Below are positions 8,326 through 16,953 of a DNA stretch of 39,656 nt, piece after piece. Position 1 is the first letter of the stretch. Each line of letters starts with the position of its first letter. The stretch spans positions 1-39,656 of the forward strand of contig JAFQWA010000014.1 in the NCBI GenBank assembly GCA_017407705.1. Reading direction: 5' to 3'. Both the position numbers and the translations under genes were made by a program. The DNA comes from Clostridia bacterium (lineage in GTDB: Bacteria; Bacillota; Clostridia; Oscillospirales; Acutalibacteraceae). The notes under the pieces were generated by a model, which had not been told where the DNA came from, searched no databases, and saw only the letters and a program-made list of their open reading frames with translations.

Positions 8326-9637
8326 GCATATTTTCAGTGTTTTCGGTCACTGCGGCAAATTGGCTGACGCCAAATCCTTCTGCCCAAAGCAGCCTATCAC
8401 CGTCACTGATAACTGCATACTCACCTCTTAAATTAAGAGGTATTTTGCTTTCGCAAAACAGTTTTTTCAGCGTTTTGGTACAGCCTCTGCCCTGCAACTT
8501 AATAGCGTCACCCTCACCACGGGACCTTAACAAAGCATTTTCACTTATTTTATCACAGTCAAGTGTATATTTAAATAACAATTTGTTAACTTTTTGTTGA
8601 TTTTCATATTCCGCTTTAGTAAGCCTTAAAACAGTGTAATTTTTATAAGGAGTTTTTATATTCCCCACAGTTAACGGCACACAAAACGGCTGTGTATTCT
8701 CTTTTACGGTGTTGGTTAAAATAATATTGCCGTTTTCCACCTTCAAAAATGTATTTTTCGGCAGCTGACAAACACCCGTACCCTCCAAAACAGTCTGCAC
8801 TGCGGCTTCTACGTGCTTACTTTCAAGGGTTACTGACAACTCGTTTTTGCATCTTAACTCAATGTATTTGCAAAGCAGTACCTTGTCTATATTCTTAGCA
8901 TCAGCAGCAGTAATGCCCTGCTCAATAAGTGCTCTTGCCTCATTTTCAACGTACTCATCCACCATACGGGCAGAATTTATAAGTCGACTTGCGGCCTGCA
9001 AAAAAGCGGGGTTTATCTCACAAAGCTTAGGGATGATATTATGACGAATATCATTTCTTGTATAATCATCCTCTAAATTAGTGGAATCAGTGACAAAAGA
9101 CAAACCATTATCTGCGATATACAGCTCCACTTCATCTCTGCTAACCTCAATCAGCGGACGGATAATATTATCACGCACCGGCGGGATTGAGCAAACTCCC
9201 TTTATACCACTGCCTCTGCAAATATTAAAAATCAGAGTTTCAGCGGCATCAGATAAAGTATGTGCCGTTGCGATCTTACCGCTATCACCTGCAATTTCGG
9301 AAAACAGCTTATACCGCTGTATTCTTGCACATTCTTCAATACCTGTTTTAGTATCTGCACAAATTCCTTTAATATCAACGCTTATTACATCAAGAGGGAT
9401 ATTATTTTGTTCACAAAAATCTCTTACGAAATTTTCATCACGCAGAGACTCATCTCCCCTTAAGTTATGATTAATATGAACCGCTCTGATACTGATATCT
9501 AAAACGGATTTAAGATCCCACAGCAAATGAAGCATTGCAATGGAATCTGCACCGCCGGAAACAGCGGCAACAACAGTATCGCCACTGTTTAACATATTGA
9601 ATTTTGTAATGGTATTTAAAACTTTAGTTTTCATCAT
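8288..9637 (-). CDS. tilS: tRNA(Ile) lysidine synthase
   Basis: TilS uses ATP and lysine to modify C34 of the tRNA(Ile) that reads AUA, changing both its charging and its decoding. The N-terminal PP-loop SGGADS within [16 protein letters not shown] and the downstream [12 protein letters not shown] and [11 protein letters not shown] are diagnostic, as is [17 protein letters not shown]. The C-terminal tRNA-binding domain contains [16 protein letters not shown] and [10 protein letters not shown]. About 449 residues, normal for the family. I chose the first of two adjacent ATGs at 9632-9637, which overlaps the end of dnaB; a longer frame to 9706 has no support. Its tail overlaps the beginning of ftsH and carries that gene's ribosome binding site. 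Confidence 0.93.
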   Translation of the reverse strand: MMKTKVLNTITKFNMLNSGDTVVAAVSGGADSIAMLHLLWDLKSVLDISIRAVHINHNLRGDESLRDENFVRDFCEQNNIPLDVISVDIKGICADTKTGIEECARIQRYKLFSEIAGDSGKIATAHTLSDAAETLIFNICRGSGIKGVCSIPPVRDNIIRPLIEVSRDEVELYIADNGLSFVTDSTNLEDDYTRNDIRHNIIPKLCEINPAFLQAASRLINSARMVDEYVENEARALIEQGITAADAKNIDKVLLCKYIELRCKNELSVTLESKHVEAAVQTVLEGTGVCQLPKNTFLKVENGNIILTNTVKENTQPFCVPLTVGNIKTPYKNYTVLRLTKAEYENQQKVNKLLFKYTLDCDKISENALLRSRGEGDAIKLQGRGCTKTLKKLFCESKIPLNLRGEYAVISDGDRLLWAEGFGVSQFAAVTENTENMLVIQIEGEDHYQ

Positions 9638-11000
9638 AGTTGTATTCCGGTGTAGTAAACCTGGTAAACTGACCGTCCCAACGGAGGTGAGCAGTACCGG
9701 TTTCACCGTGTCTGTTTTTAGCGACTATACATTCTGCCGCATTCTGATCCACCTCTTCAGGTGCAGAAGTTTCGTTTGCATAGTAAAATTCACGGTACAA
9801 GAACAAAACTATATCAGCATCCTGCTCGATTGAACCTGAATCTCTAAGGTCAGCCAGCTGAGGACGGTGGGATTTACCCTTTACCTCAGTTCCACGGGAA
9901 AGCTGAGCGCAACAGATAATCGGCACCATAAGCTCCTTAGCCATAACCTTAAGGCTACGGGTGATCTCAGAAATCTCCTGAACACGGTTATCGTTTTTGG
10001 TAGCTGAATGCATAAGTCCCAAATAGTCGATAACAACAAGGTCTACCTTTTTCATTCTACGCAGTCTTGCTTTCATTTCAGGAACAGTAATACTTGAAGT
10101 TTCGTCAAGATAAATATTTGTGTTAGACAAAAGGTCACTTGCCTGAGCCAAACGGGTCCACTCATCGGGGTCCAACATACCTGTTCTGAGCTTCTCACTT
10201 TTTATAGATGCTTCATTTGCAATAAGACGTTCAGCAAGCTGTTCTCTGGTCATCTCAAGCGAGAAAAACGCAACTGTCTTTTTAGCCTGCACCGCAACGT
10301 TTCGGGTAATATTCAGCGCCATACTTGTTTTACCCATACCGGGACGGGCACCGAGTATTACAAGGTCGGATTTATGTAATCCGGTGGTAATACGGTCAAG
10401 GGCTGAAATGCCGGTGGGAATACCCACAAATTCATCTTTCAGCTCAGGATCGTTCAGCTTATCAAGACGGTCCATTGTTTCGCCTGTAATAACCTCACGG
10501 ATATGCTTAAGTCCCTGAGCCTCTCTGCCCTGACGTATCTCATAAATACGCTGCTCAGCTGAGTCTAACAGCATAGCGGCGTCAACATCGCTTAATGAGG
10601 CTTCGTTAATAATCTCTCTTGCGGCTAAGATAAGGGAACGGATATAGCTTTTCTCACGAACTATTTTAGCATAGCTTTCAACGTTAGCAGAGGAAGGTAC
10701 TATCTGTGCCAACTGCAAAAGATAAGACTTACCGCCTGCATCATCGTAGACGCCCTGAGTTTTAAGCTCTTCCAGCACAGTAATAGAGTCGATAACCTTT
10801 GCCATACTGTACATATTCCACATTATCTCATAAATAGCCTTGTGCTGAGGCAGATAAAAGTGCTCAGGCTTTAAAATAATAGCAAGTTCGGAAATACAGG
10901 CAGGATCAATAAGCACAGCACCCAGTACCGACTGCTCTGCTTCAAGTGAAAATGGCAATACCTGCCCGTCTAAATTCAATAAGCTATTGTCAACTGCCAT
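9624..11000 (-). CDS. dnaB: Replicative DNA helicase DnaB
   Basis: A 458-residue hexameric helicase that unwinds DNA at the fork (called DnaC in B. subtilis). The N-terminal domain starts near LPFSLEAEQSVLGAVLID. The RecA-like domain carries Walker A GARPGMGKTSMA, SLEMTREQLAERL, Walker B VVIDYLGLM and the CAQLSRGTEVKGKSHRPQLADLRD region cut into two familiar motifs (CAQLSRGTE; RPQLADLRDSGSIEQDAD). No intein is present. It follows rplI by 22 nt and overlaps tilS by 14 nt, so it sits inside a dnaX-gdpP-rplI-dnaB-tilS-ftsH run. The gdpP-rplI-dnaB order is common in Firmicutes. Confidence 0.96.
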   Translation of the reverse strand: MAVDNSLLNLDGQVLPFSLEAEQSVLGAVLIDPACISELAIILKPEHFYLPQHKAIYEIMWNMYSMAKVIDSITVLEELKTQGVYDDAGGKSYLLQLAQIVPSSANVESYAKIVREKSYIRSLILAAREIINEASLSDVDAAMLLDSAEQRIYEIRQGREAQGLKHIREVITGETMDRLDKLNDPELKDEFVGIPTGISALDRITTGLHKSDLVILGARPGMGKTSMALNITRNVAVQAKKTVAFFSLEMTREQLAERLIANEASIKSEKLRTGMLDPDEWTRLAQASDLLSNTNIYLDETSSITVPEMKARLRRMKKVDLVVIDYLGLMHSATKNDNRVQEISEITRSLKVMAKELMVPIICCAQLSRGTEVKGKSHRPQLADLRDSGSIEQDADIVLFLYREFYYANETSAPEEVDQNAAECIVAKNRHGETGTAHLRWDGQFTRFTTPEYNYDEN

Positions 11001-11022
11001 AGCTCACACATCCTTTTAATTA

Positions 11023-11466
11023 TTACTGCGGAATTACCGCAACAGTCATAGAGGCAATAATGCCTTGATAAAGCTTTACTTCAAAATTGTAGCTGCCAAG
11101 CTCCTTGATATCGGGAACTGTAAGCTTTCTCTTATCAACGTTAAGTGAAAACTGCTTATTTAAAGCATCAGCAATTTCTTTAGCAGTAACGGCACCGAAC
11201 AGTCTGCCGTTATCTCCTGCTTTTGCAGTTACCTTAATGATCTTACCCTCGATCATTTTCTTCTGATTTTCAGCCTGCTGTTTTTCCTCAGCCTTATGAT
11301 GAGCCACAGCGGCATTTTTATTATTAAAATCATTCAAAGCCTGTGATGTTGCTTCAATAGCCAGACCCTTAGGTAACAAAAAGTTTCTTGCATATCCGTC
11401 AGATACGTTTTTAAGCTCACCCTTTTTACCGGAGCCTTTAACATCCTGCTGAAAAATAACTTTCAT
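11023..11466 (-). CDS. rplI: 50S ribosomal protein L9
   Basis: A 147-residue ribosomal protein with the canonical N-terminus [17 protein letters not shown] and [15 protein letters not shown], a long connecting helix (residues 40-75, rich in Ala/Glu/Lys) and a C-terminal domain with [22 protein letters not shown]9 extends from the base of the L1 stalk and affects reading-frame fidelity. It starts 3 nt after the gdpP stop and is followed by dnaB, a conserved trio in Firmicutes. Confidence 0.96.
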   Translation of the reverse strand: MKVIFQQDVKGSGKKGELKNVSDGYARNFLLPKGLAIEATSQALNDFNNKNAAVAHHKAEEKQQAENQKKMIEGKIIKVTAKAGDNGRLFGAVTAKEIADALNKQFSLNVDKRKLTVPDIKELGSYNFEVKLYQGIIASMTVAVIPQ

Positions 11467-11469
11467 ATA

Positions 11470-13428
11470 TTATCCCTCTTTCACTTTAGTAATTGCTTTC
11501 AAAAGCAAGTTTTTAGCACCTTCAAAGGTTTCGTTTTCAAGCTGTGCCGCCGCCATAGTCTGATGACCGCCGCCACCTAATTGTTCCATAACCAACTGAA
11601 CGTTTACAGCTCCCAGTGAACGTGCTGATATATTTATAGCATCTGCATCTGCAAACAAAACAAAGGATGCATTAACGTCTGAAATGGAGAGCAGCTCATC
11701 TGCCGCCTGAGAGGATGCAATTCTTATATTATCCCCTGTTTCCTCACAAAGAGAAATGGCACAATCCTTAAACACCTCAGCCTGAGCCACGATAGCAGAC
11801 CGCTCTTTATAAGTGTCCATAGAACCGGAGAACAGCTTCTTAACTTCAACGGGATTAGCACCCCTTGAACGTAAAAACGCAGATGCCTCAAAGGTTCTGA
11901 CACCGGTTCTAAGCACAAAATTACGTGTATCAAGCATAATTCCCGAAAGCAACGCTTCTGCCTCGGTTTTGCCGATAAGCTTGGGACCCATATACTGCAA
12001 AAGCTCGGATACCATCTCACAAGCTGATGATGCAGAGGGATCGTGGTAGAAAAGCAGTGCGTTATCAATATAATCAACGGTTTTTCTGTGATGGTCTATA
12101 ATAACCGTTGCCGCCGCCTTTTCGTAAACCTCTTTACTTTCAACAAAGGAAGCTCTGTGGGTATCCACGATAATAAGCAGTGTTCTTTTATTAACCAGCT
12201 TTACTGCCTCAGAGGGAGGTGCCATAATATCACCCATATCCCCTGCCGCTACCATAGAAATAAGCGGTAAAGCCAAAGTCTTTTTACGGTCAACCACTAT
12301 CTTAGCAGGTTTTTTCAGTTCAGTAACCGCACGCCACAGTGCAAATGCGGCACCGAAGCTATCCATATCGGAATAGCTGTGACCCATAATCAGCACGTTA
12401 TCGCTGCTTTCAATAAGCTTATTCAAAGTAGCTGCAACCACTCGTGTTCTTACTCGACTGTTTCTCTGTGCCGCCTGAGTAACGCCACCGTAAAACTCAA
12501 AACCGTCTTTAGTTTTAATAACCGCCTGATCTCCGCCTCTGCCCTGAGCCATATCAAGTGCCTGTGACGCAAGTTCAACGCACTCACCGATAGACTCACC
12601 GTCACGGCCCACGCCGATAGACAAGCTAACATTACCACGGTTACCAAAGTCCAAAGCTCTTACAGTTCTTAAAACCGAGAATTTATCCTCGATTATTCTG
12701 TCAAATCCCGATTTTTCTATGATAAGCACATACTTATCTGAAGAAATTTTTTGGAAAAATCCGTCGGAGAAATTAACAAGGGTTTCAATTTCTCTTTCAA
12801 TAGCTCCGATAACAGTTGCCTTCTCACTTTCAAGAGCGTCTTTCAGCATAATATCAAGGTTATCAGCCTGAATGTACATAACGCAGGGTCGGGTCTTTTT
12901 ATATTTTTCTGAAATCTTTATCAGACCGGTTTCGTCATAGAAGAAATATATCTTTTGCTTAATACCCTCAACGTTGGTACGGTACTCAAAAACCACATAC
13001 TTACGGTCGTTATAATCAACGTCAGCGTGTTTTTCGTCTTCCAGCTGTTTCAATGCACCTTCAGAGAAAATAACGTTCTGTTCCTCACCGTAAATATCCT
13101 TACCCTTCAAAACGGAGGTTCTGAAATTTTCGTTATACCAAACTATCTCACCGGTATCTTTAGTTATCATAATAGGCATAACGAACTCTGCTAAGGATGC
13201 AGAACCGTTTTCCTCAAGGCTTTTGGAAACCTGTGTGAAATAATTATAAATATCCTTTTGCAAAGAAAGCATTTTCATAACAGCATATCCGCATACAGCC
13301 ACTGCTACAATCATTTCAACGGCAAAAAGACGTATATCAAAAAAATAGGATACGCCTGCTAAAACTACCGTTAAAACGATCAGAATATTTATAACGGGTA
13401 ATACTCGAAAAATACTTTTCTTCTTCAT
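11470..13428 (-). CDS. gdpP: Cyclic-di-AMP phosphodiesterase GdpP (DHH family)
   Basis: A 652-residue membrane enzyme that hydrolyses c-di-AMP, the second messenger controlling potassium and osmotic balance in Firmicutes. It shows two N-terminal membrane segments (about 10-55), a PAS-like sensor region (MPIMITKDTGEIVWYNENF), a degenerate GGDEF domain (QADNLDIMLKDALESE to LSIGVGRDGESIGE), then DHH motifs GHSYSDMDSFGAAFALW, VDTHRASFVE and IIDHHRK, and the DHHA1 end GGGGHQTMAAAQ. This order is diagnostic of GdpP/YybT. Length matches (about 650-660). It is immediately followed by rplI (3 nt) and preceded by dnaX (16 nt). Confidence 0.95.
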   Translation of the reverse strand: MKKKSIFRVLPVINILIVLTVVLAGVSYFFDIRLFAVEMIVAVAVCGYAVMKMLSLQKDIYNYFTQVSKSLEENGSASLAEFVMPIMITKDTGEIVWYNENFRTSVLKGKDIYGEEQNVIFSEGALKQLEDEKHADVDYNDRKYVVFEYRTNVEGIKQKIYFFYDETGLIKISEKYKKTRPCVMYIQADNLDIMLKDALESEKATVIGAIEREIETLVNFSDGFFQKISSDKYVLIIEKSGFDRIIEDKFSVLRTVRALDFGNRGNVSLSIGVGRDGESIGECVELASQALDMAQGRGGDQAVIKTKDGFEFYGGVTQAAQRNSRVRTRVVAATLNKLIESSDNVLIMGHSYSDMDSFGAAFALWRAVTELKKPAKIVVDRKKTLALPLISMVAAGDMGDIMAPPSEAVKLVNKRTLLIIVDTHRASFVESKEVYEKAAATVIIDHHRKTVDYIDNALLFYHDPSASSACEMVSELLQYMGPKLIGKTEAEALLSGIMLDTRNFVLRTGVRTFEASAFLRSRGANPVEVKKLFSGSMDTYKERSAIVAQAEVFKDCAISLCEETGDNIRIASSQAADELLSISDVNASFVLFADADAINISARSLGAVNVQLVMEQLGGGGHQTMAAAQLENETFEGAKNLLLKAITKVKEG

Positions 13429-13444
13429 TACAAATTACTCCATT

Positions 13445-15100
13445 TTACTCAACTTCGGCAACGTTACCGCCAAAATCATTTATAAAATCATCTAAAGGAT
13501 CTGCTTTTTTAGGCTTGTCAACATTCTCGGGCTTTTTATAGGGCCCTAATCTGTACCTTGTTCCCGTCACAGCCAAAACAGCATTTTTAATAGATTCCTT
13601 ATGACGTGAATCCCCTCTTATGAGATCGGTAAACTGAGAATTAGGTGCGTCGATAAAGAGAATGTCACCCTTTGTATAAGCCACAGAGCCGGTCATAACT
13701 GCGTGAATAAGGGGTGATACCTTCTGCAATCTGCTCATAACCTCTGCCCACTGCAAAAATGGTTGCATCTCAGTGTCATCACTTGGTGCAGCTGCAACGG
13801 GTGTTTGAACCTTCTCAGGCTCAGCTACGGGTTGTTCGGCAACAGGCTGCTGGATTATCTCTTCAACCTTTTCAGGCTGCTTTTCCTCCACCTTAACTTC
13901 AGGCTGCGATACCTCTTCCTCTGCTTTTGCATTGGGTACTGCTTTAGGCACTATACCGGTTACCACGGCATCCTCCAGCTTAGCAATTCTTGCAAGCACT
14001 GCCTCAGGTGCAGTATCCATAGCGGGATTGCAGAGTCTTATTAAAGCGGTTTCCAAAACAGTGCGTTTTACAGCACCTTTTTTCATATTTTCCAAACAAG
14101 CCGCCAGCTTTTCCACTGCATTCAAGATACTCTCAAATTTCACAGCTTTAGACTGAGCGATGATATTATCTATCTCTTCATTAGTGGCAGTAATAAGCTC
14201 TCTGGGTGACTTACTTGTTTTTGCTACCAAAAGGTTGCGGTAATGGGCAATCAGTTCGGTGCAAAGACGTTCAATATCGCAAGATGCAGCATACAAGCTG
14301 TTAAGATGCTGCAGCACACCACCTGCATTCTTTTCCTCAATAAGCTTTGCAAACTCAAAAAGATGCTGATTTCCAACCAGACCTGCACAGTTTGCTACCA
14401 ACTGCTCGGTAATATTTTTATCAGTACCTGCACAAAGATCAAGCAGTGATAAAGCATCACGCATACCACCGTCTGCCAGTCTTGCAATTAAAACAGCAGC
14501 GTTATCGTCAATCACTATCTGTTCAAGATTGCAGATGTATTTGATTCTCTCTGCAATAACGTCAGCGGAAATGCGGAAGAAATCATATCTCTGGCAACGG
14601 GATAAAATAGTTGCAGGGATCTTGTGCACTTCGGTAGTAGCCAAAATGAATATAGCGTGAGCAGGTGGCTCCTCTAAAGTTTTAAGCAAAGCATTGAAAG
14701 CGCCGGGAGAAAGCATGTGAACCTCGTCGATAATATAAACCCTGTATTTTGCTTTTACGGGGGTATATTCGATCTGATCTCTAAGCTCACGAATGTTATC
14801 AACACCGTTGTTTGAAGCAGCGTCTATTTCAACAACGTCTAAAATAGAGCCGTTATCAATACCACGGCATATCTCACATTCATTACAGGGGTCACCGCCA
14901 ACGGGATTAAGACAGTTTACCGCCTTTGCAAATATCTTTGCAGAGGAGGTTTTACCCGTTCCTCTTGAGCCGGTGAACAAATATGCGTGAGAGGGACGTT
15001 TATCATCTATTTGATTTTTCAAGGTTTTGGAAATATGATCCTGACCGCACACATCCGAAAAGGTTTGCGGACGGTATTTTCTATACAATGCCTGATACAA
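13445..15100 (-). CDS. dnaX: DNA polymerase III subunits gamma/tau
   Basis: The clamp-loader ATPase, 551 residues. The true start is a TTG at 15100: the open frame extends further upstream only by reading through the SRP RNA gene, whereas AGGAGGG lies 8 nt before this TTG and the protein then begins YQALYRKYRPQTFSDVCGQ, the family N-terminus. It contains Walker A GSRGTGKTSSAK, four zinc Cys (CLNPVGGDPCNECEIC), IDEVHMLSPGAFNALLKTLEEPP and the ATTEVHKIPATILSRCQR region split by an arginine finger. A Pro/Glu/Gln-rich linker (about 390-440) leads to a tau-like C-terminal domain. The SRP RNA upstream matches the B. subtilis order. Confidence 0.96.
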   Translation of the reverse strand: MYQALYRKYRPQTFSDVCGQDHISKTLKNQIDDKRPSHAYLFTGSRGTGKTSSAKIFAKAVNCLNPVGGDPCNECEICRGIDNGSILDVVEIDAASNNGVDNIRELRDQIEYTPVKAKYRVYIIDEVHMLSPGAFNALLKTLEEPPAHAIFILATTEVHKIPATILSRCQRYDFFRISADVIAERIKYICNLEQIVIDDNAAVLIARLADGGMRDALSLLDLCAGTDKNITEQLVANCAGLVGNQHLFEFAKLIEEKNAGGVLQHLNSLYAASCDIERLCTELIAHYRNLLVAKTSKSPRELITATNEEIDNIIAQSKAVKFESILNAVEKLAACLENMKKGAVKRTVLETALIRLCNPAMDTAPEAVLARIAKLEDAVVTGIVPKAVPNAKAEEEVSQPEVKVEEKQPEKVEEIIQQPVAEQPVAEPEKVQTPVAAAPSDDTEMQPFLQWAEVMSRLQKVSPLIHAVMTGSVAYTKGDILFIDAPNSQFTDLIRGDSRHKESIKNAVLAVTGTRYRLGPYKKPENVDKPKKADPLDDFINDFGGNVAEVE

Positions 15101-15125
15101 ATTAAATCCCTCCTGATAAAAATTC

Positions 15126-15280
15126 GAGCGATACATGCGCTTAAGTCTGCGGACGAACAGGTTTATCTGCGGCGCACAGGCAAAGCCGCTTAATGCTGCT
15201 CGGTTCCCCGCCTGACATGGTTCACGGCGGCCCGTCGCACAGGACCCGAACGTCCGCATACTTAAAAGCACGGACCGCTC
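15126..15280 (-). ncRNA. ffs: Signal recognition particle RNA
   Basis: On the minus strand this GC-rich stretch folds as one long rod: ends GAGCG/CGCTC, then GCTT-AAGT/ACTTAAGC, then TGCGGACG/CGTCCGCA. Its apex carries the universal SRP helix 8: GTCAGG, a CGG-GGAA-CCG tetraloop stem, then GAGCAGC. Compared with E. coli the GGAA tetraloop and both sides of the symmetric loop are kept while closing pairs differ, as expected for a functional homologue. It pairs with Ffh (encoded at 26764-28119) to target membrane and secreted proteins. A T-run (GAATTTTTATC) follows directly, then the dnaX ribosome binding site. Exact ends are inferred from pairing. Confidence 0.9.
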
Positions 15281-15307
15281 AACAGTAGATACACATATTG
15301 TCTTATA

Positions 15308-15336
15308 ATTATAATATATATTAACAAGAAATACAA
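15308..15336 (-). promoter_or_regulatory. Promoter of SRP RNA (and dnaX operon)
   Basis: On the minus strand TTGTAT, a 17-nt spacer and TATAAT (15308-15313) give a reasonable sigma-A promoter with a start near 15300, about 20 nt before the paired end of the SRP RNA. The short 5' extension would be removed by processing. Confidence 0.55.
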
Positions 15337-15364
15337 CTATTTTTTATAAATTTAATAAACATTT

Positions 15365-15393
15365 TTGACGTATTTTAAATGTTTGAATATTAT
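15365..15393 (+). promoter_or_regulatory. Promoter of the DUF1540 gene
   Basis: TTGACG (15365-15370), a 17-nt spacer and TATTAT (15388-15393) predict transcription from about 15400, leaving a leader of about 110 nt before the DUF1540 start. It is divergent from the SRP RNA promoter. Confidence 0.55.
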
Positions 15394-15419
15394 TATTCCA
15401 AAAAGCCAAAATAATATTG

Positions 15420-15504
15420 ATCCCACCTGGGATTTATAGCTTTTACAAATAAAATCTGTGCGTTGTAAAAGCCTATAAAACAGCTTGCACAGAGCGGTAA
15501 GGAG
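15420..15504 (+). promoter_or_regulatory. Structured leader RNA with possible pseudoknot, upstream of DUF1540 gene
   Basis: Three paired elements can be read directly. Hairpin 1: ATCCC/GGGAT around ACCT (15420-15433). Stem 2 begins at the very next base: TTATAGCTTTTACAA (15434-15448) with TTGTAAAAG-C-CTATAA (15463-15478), 15 pairs with one bulged C. The 14-nt loop of stem 2 contains CTGTGC (15456-15461), which is exactly complementary to GCACAG (15487-15492), 6 nt before the ribosome binding site AAGGAG (15499-15504). This could form an H-type pseudoknot or a switch that blocks or frees translation. I do not recognise it as a known riboswitch class. Confidence 0.5.
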
Positions 15505-15510
15505 ATTATT

Positions 15511-15675
15511 ATGAACTCTCATGCTAATCATTGTATTGCTTGCAGCGTAACCAGCTGTAAAAACCATTGCCAGACTGAAAACTACTGTGCTCTTGAGCAG
15601 ATCAAAGTAGGTACCCACGAAAAGGATCCTACAGTAGATCAGTGCACCGACTGTCAGTCTTTTGAGAGAAGATAG
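15511..15675 (+). CDS. DUF1540 small Cys-rich protein
   Basis: A 54-residue protein with seven cysteines, spaced C-x2-C-x4-C-x3-C-x5-C and then a closing C-x2-C (DQCTDCQSFER). This matches the DUF1540 family of clostridial and bacillar proteins, presumed to bind metal; no function is established. Translation is well supported: AAGGAG lies 6 nt before ATG, a promoter sits about 120 bp upstream and an intrinsic terminator 30 nt past the stop. It is transcribed alone, opposite to all neighbours, and has an unusually foldable leader. A longer open frame on the other strand (15352-15705) is a shadow. Confidence 0.85.
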   Translation: MNSHANHCIACSVTSCKNHCQTENYCALEQIKVGTHEKDPTVDQCTDCQSFERR

Positions 15676-15705
15676 GTTTATTAAAACCGTCTTTTCAACA
15701 AACAA

Positions 15706-15731
15706 AAACCCTACCTAAATCGGTAGGGTTT
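15706..15731. terminator. Bidirectional terminator
   Basis: AAACCCTACC (15706-15715) and GGTAGGGTTT (15722-15731) are exact complements, flanked by A-run and T-run. It serves the converging DUF1540 gene (plus) and the secreted protein gene (minus). Confidence 0.9.
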
Positions 15732-15747
15732 TATATCTTTTAATCAA

Positions 15748-16812
15748 TCATTTTCTTTTGCTCTTTACAAGTACAACGCCTGCTACTGCAGCCAATGCCA
15801 AAATTCCGTAAGGGAATGATGTACCTGTGGAAACGTTGGGCTCATCAGGCTCTGAAACAGTTGTGGTAACTACCTGATTATCATCATCGTCGTCACCTTC
15901 ATCGCCGCCCTCTGAGGGAATATCCATATCGTTGTAAAGGTTGATAAGCTCAGCGTAAACAGCAGATGTGATCTGATACTGATCTGCAAGATACTGAGCA
16001 GATGCATCGTTCAAAGTTGTGTAAGCCTCAAGGAAAGCTTCCAGTGCTAAGTACTGATCAAGTGTGAACTCTGCTGTGAGATCCTCGGGAATCTCAGTGT
16101 AAAGATCCAATACCTTCTGAACAGCATCCATATCTGCGGGTAATGTGGTGAGAGCGGGATCAGCTGTAGTCTCAGGAACCTTATCAAAAGATGTGATCTT
16201 GCTGATGTCGAACTTAACGTTTGTTACAGCAACACCAAAGTAAATACCCCAAGTATTTGTTTCAACTTTAATGTTTGTGAACTCAGGAACCTTTGTAACA
16301 TCCATAGGAGTTTTATTACCATCGTTAGTTACAAAATCTTTAAACTCAACGATAACGTCCTTCTCCTGACCAAGCTTAATGGTCTGCTCAGCAACGTAAA
16401 CAACCTCGGGCTGTGCCTCGGGATCATCAGGAGCGGTAAAGAGATGAACAACAAGGTTGAATTTTGTAGGCGGATTGCCTGCACTTTCAATCTTAGAAGC
16501 ATTAACAGTCATATCAAATCTTAAGCCCAAAGCGTCAGCAGAAATGGGAGCTGTGAGAGTTTTAGCCTGTACTTCATAAACTCTTGCTTCTCTTGTGCCC
16601 CAATCAACGGAGATATCACCGTCTTTGATATCTACGATAGCGTTAGGATCATCTGCATCAACAGGCTGGCTTACCCAAAGGTTATCCTCGCCCTCGGTCC
16701 ATGAAACAACGACATTATCCTCTGCAACTGCAGGAATACCTGTCATAACTGCCATTGAAATAGCAATAACTAAAGCTAAAACAACAGCAATGTTTCTCTT
16801 AAAGTTTTTCAT
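15748..16812 (-). CDS. Secreted protein with C-terminal membrane anchor, function unknown
   Basis: A 354-residue exported protein. Signal peptide: KNFKRNIAVVLALVIAISM with cleavage expected near AVAED (about residue 30). The mature part begins with a beta-rich domain (about 33-210) that looks like an adhesion or carbohydrate-binding sandwich, but I cannot assign a family. A helical segment (about 225-295) and an acidic spacer (GGDEGDDDDDNQ) with Thr/Val-rich linker follow. The C-terminus has a sorting-like arrangement: NVSTGTS, a hydrophobic helix (PYGILALAAVAGVVLV) and a basic tail KSKRK. That suggests sortase anchoring through an NxxTG-type signal, or simple membrane retention. Monocistronic; ribosome binding site AGGAGG 8 nt before ATG. 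Confidence 0.8.
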   Translation of the reverse strand: MKNFKRNIAVVLALVIAISMAVMTGIPAVAEDNVVVSWTEGEDNLWVSQPVDADDPNAIVDIKDGDISVDWGTREARVYEVQAKTLTAPISADALGLRFDMTVNASKIESAGNPPTKFNLVVHLFTAPDDPEAQPEVVYVAEQTIKLGQEKDVIVEFKDFVTNDGNKTPMDVTKVPEFTNIKVETNTWGIYFGVAVTNVKFDISKITSFDKVPETTADPALTTLPADMDAVQKVLDLYTEIPEDLTAEFTLDQYLALEAFLEAYTTLNDASAQYLADQYQITSAVYAELINLYNDMDIPSEGGDEGDDDDDNQVVTTTVSEPDEPNVSTGTSFPYGILALAAVAGVVLVKSKRK

Positions 16813-16850
16813 AAATATTACCTCCTGATATAAAATATATCTTTGCCGAA

Positions 16851-16859
16851 ATTATACCA
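16851..16859 (-). promoter_or_regulatory. Extended -10 of the secreted protein gene
   Basis: On the minus strand TGGTATAAT (-10 at 16851-16856) sits 39 nt before the start codon; no strong -35 is present. It is the best promoter candidate in this gap. Confidence 0.4.
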
Positions 16860-16900
16860 TAATTTTCAAATAAAATACAGCACTTTTTGATGCCCATAAC

Positions 16901-16926
16901 AATTTTTGTATAAATACACAAAAATT
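16901..16926 (-). terminator. Possible AT-rich terminator after aroF
   Basis: AATTTTTGT (16901-16909) and ACAAAAATT (16918-16926) pair perfectly 28 bp past the aroF stop. The stem is almost all A-U, so termination would be weak. Confidence 0.3.
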
Positions 16927-16953
16927 ATCCTAATTTTTCTACATATCAACCAA

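Noticed and set aside
13510-13530. A-rich run in dnaX as a programmed frameshift site for gamma/tau
   Set aside because: The six-A run near the end of the gene is not in the A-AAA-AAG phase and lies too close to the C-terminus to yield a gamma-like product.
15101-15271. N-terminal extension of dnaX through the SRP RNA
   Set aside because: The extension is the SRP RNA read as protein; the TTG at 15100 has an excellent ribosome binding site and gives the family N-terminus.
15352-15705. Open frame of 117 codons on the minus strand opposite the DUF1540 gene
   Set aside because: No ribosome binding site, no family resemblance, and it overlaps completely a well-supported plus-strand gene, its leader and its terminator.
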